Shown: positions 35,801 through 44,800 of the stretch, one piece after another | Numbering within the stretch: the stretch's first letter is position 1 | Layout: each line of letters begins with the position of its first letter | Translations under genes and position numbers: made by a program | The notes under the pieces: generated by a model | Told to the model about the DNA's origin: nothing | What the model saw: only the letters and a program-made list of their open reading frames with translations | The model's database searches: none | DNA from: Plazaster borealis | Taxonomy: Eukaryota; Echinodermata; Asteroidea; Forcipulatida; Labidiasteridae | Direction of reading: 5' to 3' | Length of the DNA: 64,000 nucleotides | Assembly: GCA_021014325.1 (NCBI GenBank) | Contig: CM037470.1 | Span: 6,103,647-6,167,646, forward strand

Positions 35801-38800
35801 CGTCATGTGCACAGGGTCTATAATGGTCTCAAAAAGCAGCTTTGAATGAAGTCCGCATTCAAAATACGTTCTAATGATGATTACGTTCTCAATGCTATCA
35901 AACGAACAGGTGTCCACACGGACAGCGTGTACGAGCTCTTCGGCGTCTTCTGGGTCACGTGGGTCATGCGCATCGGCTACGACAAGCTCATCCGCACGTT
36001 GGGCAAGAACCTGGCCGAGTTCATTGGCAACCTTGACTTCATGCACACGGTCTACATGAAGACCATGTACCCTATGATGGACGAGCCGTCCTTTCGTGCG
36101 GAAACCAGGGAGGACGGGACCCTGACGTTGCACTATTTCTCCGTGCGTAAGGGACTGAACGGTGTGGTATCAGGTGAGGGCGGTCATGCAGATCGGTTTG
36201 GAAACAGCCCTTTTTTTTACATTTTCATGTGGTTAATTATTGGACATAATGTACATCCAAAACATCCCCCTGGTTTCATTCTTAAATTCTGTTCATATAA
36301 CTTTGCGCAGATTCCATTTCAATGTAGTTACATTTAGAATTGTGAAAGAGATTTTTCAACCGATTTTGGAAGGAATCATTCATTCCTATGCTGTGCATAC
36401 CAAACTTTATTCTTGCTAGTAAGGTTTGAGGCAACACCATGTACATGAAGATGTGGTGGTTTTGAAAAGAACTGGTGGTGTAACAACTCGATTGTCATTA
36501 AATACGGCGGTCAATGACGTCACGTACAATCCATCTTGAGATTTGTTTCACGTACATGGTGTCACCACAAACCTAAGGCCGGTAATCCATGGTTTTTGTC
36601 CGTCATGTGTTGTGCGTATTGCACAGTGCGCAATGTGTAAAAATGAAAGATGCAACGCACATTATTTCATGTATACAGTGCGTATTGCCTCCTACGTTAT
36701 CCGTACAAATTATGGCATAGACCCCTTGCATTGTGTGCACAACTCTATGTCGTTTACCAATCGATATATTGTCTGTACACATGCATAAATGTAATTAGCA
36801 TGTTTCATGGGAGAGGCTAATAAGCATAAAGTTTGATAACAAGTAAGACTTTGTAGAAGCCGTGTAGAAAGGAACATGTATTTGAAATGTTTTGTATTCC
36901 GTTGCTGCCAAGCGTGTCTGATACCTTTAAATAGTTTTTCCTCCTTCCCAGGTGTGATTAAGGGTGTGGCGAGGATCATCTTCTGCGAACGGATTGAGAT
37001 GGAGGTGATTGACTACAAGGAAGAGTACCATCGTGGGGTTAGGAAGGACCATTGGGTGTTTCACGTCCGCTTTGTTGAGTTCAACCTTTCCCCGATGGGA
37101 TTAGACGGCAAAGTCAGTCAAGAGGTATTCTTACGTCAGTCCCTTTAGTAACCCTGCGCCAAAAGGCTCCCCCAAAAAAGGCTCATCCCACCAGCCTCTT
37201 TGAAAGGCACTTTTAACTAAAGGGTAATTAAGTGTGTTTGGGGCTGGTCCCAAGGTATTTCCCATGCTAGAAACACTTTGCAGTAGCCTGATGATAGATA
37301 GATTACATTGAGTTGGCTGCAGACCTTATCTAGAAATCAAATTCAAGGTTCGTGTACAAATTTGCATAGGCGAAAATCATACGTGTTTCAATGGATGTGT
37401 ACAAAGTATGTTTTTATTTGTGTGTGGACATGTCATTTGGGACTGCCGCCGGCAAACTTCAAAGGGTGTTGGTGACCTGTTAGTGAACTAAACCCCATGG
37501 ATGACTATATTATCTCAAAGGGGGGTCTAATATAGGATAACATGTAATACAAGCCACCGGCTAGCCGCAGGGTTAAAAGTCCAGATATTGCGTCATCACA
37601 CAAACCCACGTATTAAAAAACAGCATAACTTCAGACTAGAACTTCTCTTTTGTCTCTCGATCTTTACGATGACAAGGGCATGCTTAGAGGCCCCCTTCTA
37701 AAAACTATTCCAGGAAGAGTTGCGGAAAAGTTTATCTACAAAGATAAATCCTTGAGGATAAAGTTGCGGATGGATTGATCATAGTTAGATGTTTTCCCTC
37801 AGGGACAGTCTTTAGGCATATTACTTCTGCACCTTGTCTACCTGCTGGTTTCTAGTAGATCCCAAGATCTGTATAAACATAATGCCTGGTCTTGTTGCAA
37901 TGCTTTTCCCTAAAACGTATCCACGATATAATTTGACTGCTTCGGGATATCTTGCGGATAGGAAAGAATTGTGGAAAAATCTATCTGCAAGTTATCCTGG
38001 ACTAGTTTTGGGAATGTGCCTAAGAACAAACCAAAGCTCTTTTCAGAGCAATCACGTCTTAAGAAGAAGTCATTACATGGCACACTATTTAACATATATA
38101 CCAATGTCCATCGTACATCATCTTCATTCATACATAATAACAAATCATCTTGGTGCACTTCCATGTCCGCTGACCCGGAAACAAGTTTAACAAATTGGAT
38201 TTTAGCTGGGATTCTGCGTCAGTTTGATCAATTTGTGGGTCATTTTGACACAGATTCCGGGTCACAATGACCCAGAAATGGGTCACACACCCTTGGACAC
38301 AAAACCGGGTCAATTTGACCCATGAGTTGTAAGAGTGTGTACCTTATACAAATCAATGTCATGGACAGTGACTCCAAAATCCGAGAAAATCATGTATATC
38401 ATATTATTCCTTTTACGAGTCTCAAAGAGTGACGTCAGATTTTCGGGCTACACAAAGTAACACTCTTATCCAACTATAATCAATAAAATGTGCCATAGGT
38501 CTATCGTATGAATCCATTTCAACGTCAGGTGTTCGTGACAGCGACGTAACAGTTACTGAAACATTTCGAAAAAAGACTTCTAAGGATTTGACTTCTATTT
38601 GTAGGAGTGGTTGTCCATACTGGTGGCAGAAAAAGACTCCGATGTGAAAGAAAAGATGCCCGACATGATCACCATAAAAGAGCAGCACGAAACCGAACAA
38701 TTCGTTGCCCACATCCCGGACAAACTCCATGTGGATCCGTCCACCTTCTGTCACGCCTTTCCGTACCACGTGGTATTCGACAAGAACCTCGTCATGCAGC

Positions 38801-41800
38801 ACTCCGGGGTCAAGATCCAGCAGTTCTGTCCAAGGGTCACCGAGGAGGGCGCATCGTTCGAGGACTTTTTTAGCGTGAAACATCCGAACATCGCCCTCAA
38901 CGTCGACAGCCTGCGAACCTTCAGGACGTCAATATTTATCGTGGATTTCCGAAAGGAGGAACTAAACGCTAAGATGCAGGACAAGCCTACGATATCACTA
39001 AGAGGTACACTCTTAAAGACTTCCGGGTCAGACTTCCGGGCCTGATCCATTTCTGGGTCAAGGTGATCCAGAAAGTGGTTTAAAAAAAATGGGTTTTTAT
39101 CTCGGACTCTGCATCCGCTTGACCCTTTTTTGGGTCATTTTGCTACAGATTCCGGATCATACTGACCCAGAAATGCGTCAGGCCCCATGGGAACCGGATC
39201 TGTGTAAATTTTGACCCAGAGGGTTTTAGAGTGAAGGCTACTGGTACCAATTAAATTTTGCCTGATCACCATTAGACAGATTTTAGGCATTTTCGAATCC
39301 AAGGCTTCGACTTCAGTTCCGGCTTAATAGACGCCGTCCGTCGGGTTGAAGCCGTGTACCGCAGTGCACTCTTTCAAAATAGCTGACGGAGGGAGCTGTA
39401 GCTGAAACCGCCGTTTCGAAAAGGGTTGAAGAGGCATTCCTCGCGTTTTCTAATGCACTGTAGACAATTGCTTCTGATTGGTGTTTAACACTTGCAAAAA
39501 TAGAATTACTTTTTGTAAACTGCTTACCAACCAAAATGACCTCAGGCGTTACGTCAGGCCATTAACTCTTTTTTTGTATTTAACATTTGGTTCTACATCA
39601 CAGTACACTGAGTAAAAACAACTTCATATCTCTATTTCCACAATTCTATTAAGCTTTACATATTACTTGCCATGGAAACAAAGGTTGTAAAGAAAACAAA
39701 AGTTTTTAACAATTTTGGTTCTTCATCACAGTACACTGAGTAAAAACAACATCATGTCTCTATTTCCACAATTCTATGAAGCTTTTACATAACTTGCCAT
39801 GGACACAAATGCTAGTCCACAACGGAAAACAAATGTTGTAAAGAAAACAACAGTTTAGAAACGAATAAAAAACATGAAGATACCGTCTTATGCGGTATAA
39901 TGTATTGGTGATGGAATCCACTCAGGTCCAATGCATATTTTTCGGAATTTAAAGTTGACAGAAAACACTGAACATTTTCCTCCCAGGCCAGATGCTGTGG
40001 ATGGAAGCCGAGCAGAAGATGGTGTTCCTCTGTTCCCCTCGCCTCACCAAGCTGGATGACCTCACGGAGCGGGGCCTCCACTTCTCGGACATCGCACCCC
40101 ATGACATCACGCGTGACCTCATCCTCTTCAACCAGCAGAGGATCGCAGAGGTCGAGTTGTCCAAGCAGTTGGAGCAGAAGAAGGAGGAGCTGAGGGTATT
40201 GATGCAGGACCTTGCCGAGGAGAAGAAGAAGACGGACACGTTGCTATACTCCATGCTGCCCAGGGAGGTAGCCAATGACCTTCGAGAGGGACGACACGTT
40301 CAGGCAGGTGAGTCCGTGTCAGACTGGTCTTGATTGGCGACATTCGTTTTGTTAACGTACTCGCCGATATCGCAACACGATTTAATGTAGAATAGATACC
40401 TCTATGAAACAGACATCTGGATCAAGATTCGTAGACTTGACCAGTCTCTCCAAGCCAGTCGATGTTGCGCCCTCTACCGATGACTAATACAAAAACTAGC
40501 GTCGCCAATCAAGACATAATTGATTCTCAGGATGCTTGAAAACAGTACAAACTTTAGGGTGTTAGATACAATTTGTTTTACTCAAATTAATTAACGTTTT
40601 TCTCAAATTAGATAACTTGCTTTGTTCAAAGTTGTTTACTCGAGCACGTTGGGTCGGCACTACCCTTTTCTTATGTTCATTGTTTGAGTTCATGACGTCA
40701 TTACTGTGGGGGGCACGAAGCGAGTTTTGCAACCGGAACGATTTTTCGTCGGGATGAAAGAACCAATCGACTTTAAAATGAGCCCCCTTTACTGCAATTT
40801 GCTGTGGTGCATTCTACATTTATATCTAAATGGTCTACATTTCTCAGCTGTATCTCTCCTATAGAATGATGTCTGACGTTGGTTCGTCTGCCTGTCTGTC
40901 TGTTTGTTTCGTGTTTGTATTGTCCTAAGCATGTAGGCCTACCCTTAGTTTATGCATTTTGTTATGTAAAGGCAAGCCGCTACAAGCTGGCTTAGTTTGG
41001 GCCTTGCCTCCACGCGCTTTCCCGCTAGTTTAATCTTATTCTGTCTTTTATAATATGCATTACAATGTAGTTCTGTAATTTGTGGAAACAATATGTTAGT
41101 GGAAATAAATGTGAATTGAATTGAATACGTAGTTGTGCGTTTGGCTTTGTTCAGCGCAGTTGGTTCTGGGTGTGGTGCTGTTAACATCGGCTCTCATTTG
41201 TATTTTTGTTGTTGTAGTCATGTGTTAAAACACAGATATTAACGTCTTGAACCAAGACTATTACTACTCATTAAACAGGAGAGTTTCCGCAGGTGACCAT
41301 AATAAAGGAAATATTCTCGAACCAGAAAACGGTGTGGCTGTTAGTTTATTTCCCTATCTGTCCCGTTACCACACTGTGACAACACGGGTAATAAGTATCG
41401 AGCAATATTTTGAAACAGTAAAGTAACTTATGAATAAAGCGACTTCGGCTACGGGTATGGTCTTTGGCTTCAAATAGGAGTTTGGCGTTCAGCCATAGCC
41501 ACTGTCGAAGCCATTATAACTCGGACACGGCCTAATAACCTTAAAACACAGATATCAACGTCTTGAACCAAGACTTTTACTATTCATTGAACAGGAGAGT
41601 TTCCGCAGGTGACCATACTCTTCAGTGACGTAGTTCACTTCACAGACATGTGCAGTCAGTGCCAGCCAATTCAGATCATCCATCTGCTAAATGCTATGTA
41701 CACCAGATTTGACAGGTTGACCAACGTCTGTGGCGTCTACAAGGTAAGTGTGTACCCTATAAATGACCTCATCAATGGGAAGGTGATTTGGAAGGTACCT

Positions 41801-44800
41801 GAAACAGATGGTGAGTGCAGTGACCAGTGTTCCTCTAAGTGCTCCGTATGCCCAAGGTACCAGCGTTCCGGATGCCCAAGTACCCGCGTTCCGTACGCCC
41901 AAGGTACCATTGTTCCGTATGCCCAATGTACCCGCGTTCCGTATGCCCAAGGAACCATTGTTCCGTAAGCCCAATGTACCAGTGTTCCGTATGCCCTAGG
42001 TACCAGCGATCCGTATGCCCAAGTACCCGCGTTCCGTTTGCCCAAGGTACAATTGTTCCGTATGCCCAATGTACCAGCGTTCCGTATGCCCTAGGTACCA
42101 GCGTTCCATATGCCCAAGTACCCGCGTTCCGTATGCCTAAGGTACCATTGTTCCGTATGCGCAAGTACCAGCGTTCCGTATTTCCAAGGTACCATTGGTC
42201 CGTATGCACAAGGTACCATTGTTCCGTATGCCATAAATACCAGCGTTCCATATGCCCAAGGTAACATTGTTCCGTATGCCCTAGGTACCAGCGTTCCGTA
42301 TGCCCAAGTACCCGCGTTCCGTATGCCTAAGGTACCATTGTTCCGTATGCCCAAGTACCAGCGTTCCGTAATTCCAAGGTACCATTGTTCCGTATGCACA
42401 AGGTACCATTGTTCCGTATGCCTTAGGTACCAGCGTTCCGTATGCCCAATATACCATTGTTCCGTTTGCCCTAGGTACCAGCGTTCCTATTCCCAATGTA
42501 CCATTGTTCCGTATGCCCTAGGTACCAGTGTTCCGTAGGCCATTGTATTCAGAGCCAATTCCATAGTGCTACTGAGTGCTGGAGTTCATTACATAGAACC
42601 GGTATTACATCTATTTAGGTCTGCTGTAACTGTGAATTAATATATCATATTACGATTTAGCATAAGACATATTAATAACTATGGTGACAAAACCCCCAAA
42701 ACTCACATACAATGTGAATGACTTTCAAAAGAGAATAAACCGGCGAGTAGTTTATTTTTCAGTTGCTTTAATCGAGGGTGTGATTGGTCAGATAATAATT
42801 GTGGCTAAATCGGTTTTCTCCCAGTCCCTTGATCGTAGAGGAACGTTTGTTTTTTCCCCATAGGTTGAGACCATCGGTGGTGCGTAATGTTTTTAAATTT
42901 TCAAAACAAAATAAACCGGCGAGTAGTTTATTTTTCAGTTGCTTTAATCGAGGGTGTGATTGGTCAGATAATAATTGTGGATAAATCGATTTTCTCCCAG
43001 TCCCTTGATCGTAGAGGAATGTTTGTTTTTTCCCCATAGGTTGAGACCATCGGTGATGCGTACATGGTCGTCGGTGGCCTTCCGGTGGAGACTGATTCAC
43101 ACGCACAGCGGGTGGCTCGGTTTGGTCTCGAGCAGCTCAACTCAACCCATGAGGTTTTGTCGCCCATCACCGGAGAAGCCATACAGATACGTGTAGGAAT
43201 CCACACCGGTCCCGTGGTAGCTGGTGTCGTCGGTCTAAAGATGCCGCGATATTGTCTCTTCGGGGACACGGTAAATACCGCTTCACGCATGGAGAGCACG
43301 GGTGTACCTGGAAAGGTGCACACAAGTGAAGCAGTAGTAAGGTAATTGTTTTAAAGGGATTGTGTACGTTTGGTAATTGGAACCCACCATTTGTTTCAAT
43401 CCTATATAGCTGTAGATATATACCATAAAACTATTAACCTGTGCAAATTTCATTTCAAAAGGTGGTAGCGTTTTTAAGATATTGCCGAAAATCTGGAGCG
43501 GTTATGTCCACGCAGGAAGAATAATCTGCAATTGGAATACACATTCTGAGAAACGTTACTGTCAGTAACGCTTCTCAGATACAGATTTTGGGGGATAAAA
43601 AGTGATATCCTTTAAAGAAGGTCTCTAAGGTCAAATTCTGTTTGTGATGCAGTTATATCCAATGTAGTACCCATGAAAGTGGGAAAACATTACAAGTCTC
43701 TAACATTACGTTAAAACGGTGTAAAATGTCATTTTCTGTAATACTCTTTCAGAGCGAAATTTGAAAAATTCTATTTTGAATGGTCAGATCTGAAGATATT
43801 TTTGCTGTCTGGTGCTCTTGTCACCAATTGAAACTTGTCTCCAGTTGTCACTTGAAACCGGTAACTTGAAACCACTGGTCGATTCACTATTTTCTCGGTT
43901 GTTTTTGGTCATATGATCACGCTTTGTTACATACCAAAAGTCATCTTCAATATTGTCCGTGTGCTATAAGACACTATTGTTTGAAAACCCTTTGTTATCC
44001 AAATAAGTTAATGTTGTCAACATCTTTTAAATTTACAATTTGGAATAGGATCAGAGCAATTTGCCAAGCATTCAAGTGTTCAATAGGATCTTATGGCGTA
44101 TCGTGGCCGAGCGGATAAGAGCACCGGACACAAGCTCTGGTGTTTCTGATCAGCAGAGTGTGGGTTCGAGTCCCAGTCGTGACACTTGTGACCTTAAGCA
44201 AAACACTTAACTATTATAACTTCGCCCTTCGGATGGGACGTAAAGCCGTAGGTCCCGTGTGTTGTGTATTGTACATAAAAGAACCCAGTGCACTTTTTGC
44301 AAAGAGAAGGGGTTCGCCCCGGTGTTCCTGGTTTGATCGGCAGCATATTGCGCCACAGCACCTTGTAAACCATCACATGGTGCTATAAATGAAAAATGTC
44401 TCATACTTAAAAAAGTAGCTCCGCATTCCTTGCAGTAAAAAATACTGAGCGCTTTGATACGCCCCTAGGGATGTGATAAAACGCTACATAAGAACCCAGT
44501 ATTATTATTATTATTATCAATATAAAGTCAGAAAGTTGTCTCCCTAGATACAAACAAGTATTAAAAAACTGTCGTCGCAGTACAAGTGCTGAATTACTAC
44601 AGCCTCATGTTACAAATTTAAATTTACCAGAACAGCAGCTGCGAGCGACAGGAGCAGAATTTGCCCAGACAGGTAGAAAGACAAGATATTCAACAACGCT
44701 TATACTCACGTGTTTTTTTTATTCAACCAAATAATAATCAGATAATGTAGACAGTTGAAAACGGAAATTTTAAACGGCAAGTTGTCAAGTAAAAGTATTT

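Noticed and set aside
36543..36788. Cys-rich frame after exon C
   Set aside because: Lies in intron 4, shows no Cys spacing typical of a domain and no splice support.
37834..38190. Extra coding exon in intron 5
   Set aside because: Open in one frame and phase-compatible, but the residues do not match any guanylate cyclase region and there is no convincing acceptor/donor pair.
41808..42538. Long repetitive open frames on both strands (VPYAQGT- and [12 protein letters not shown])
   Set aside because: Produced by a 24-bp minisatellite whose unit is a multiple of three; it lies within an intron with good splice sites.
41839..42540. CRISPR-like array
   Set aside because: Repeats are adjacent without unique spacers and the DNA is clearly animal.
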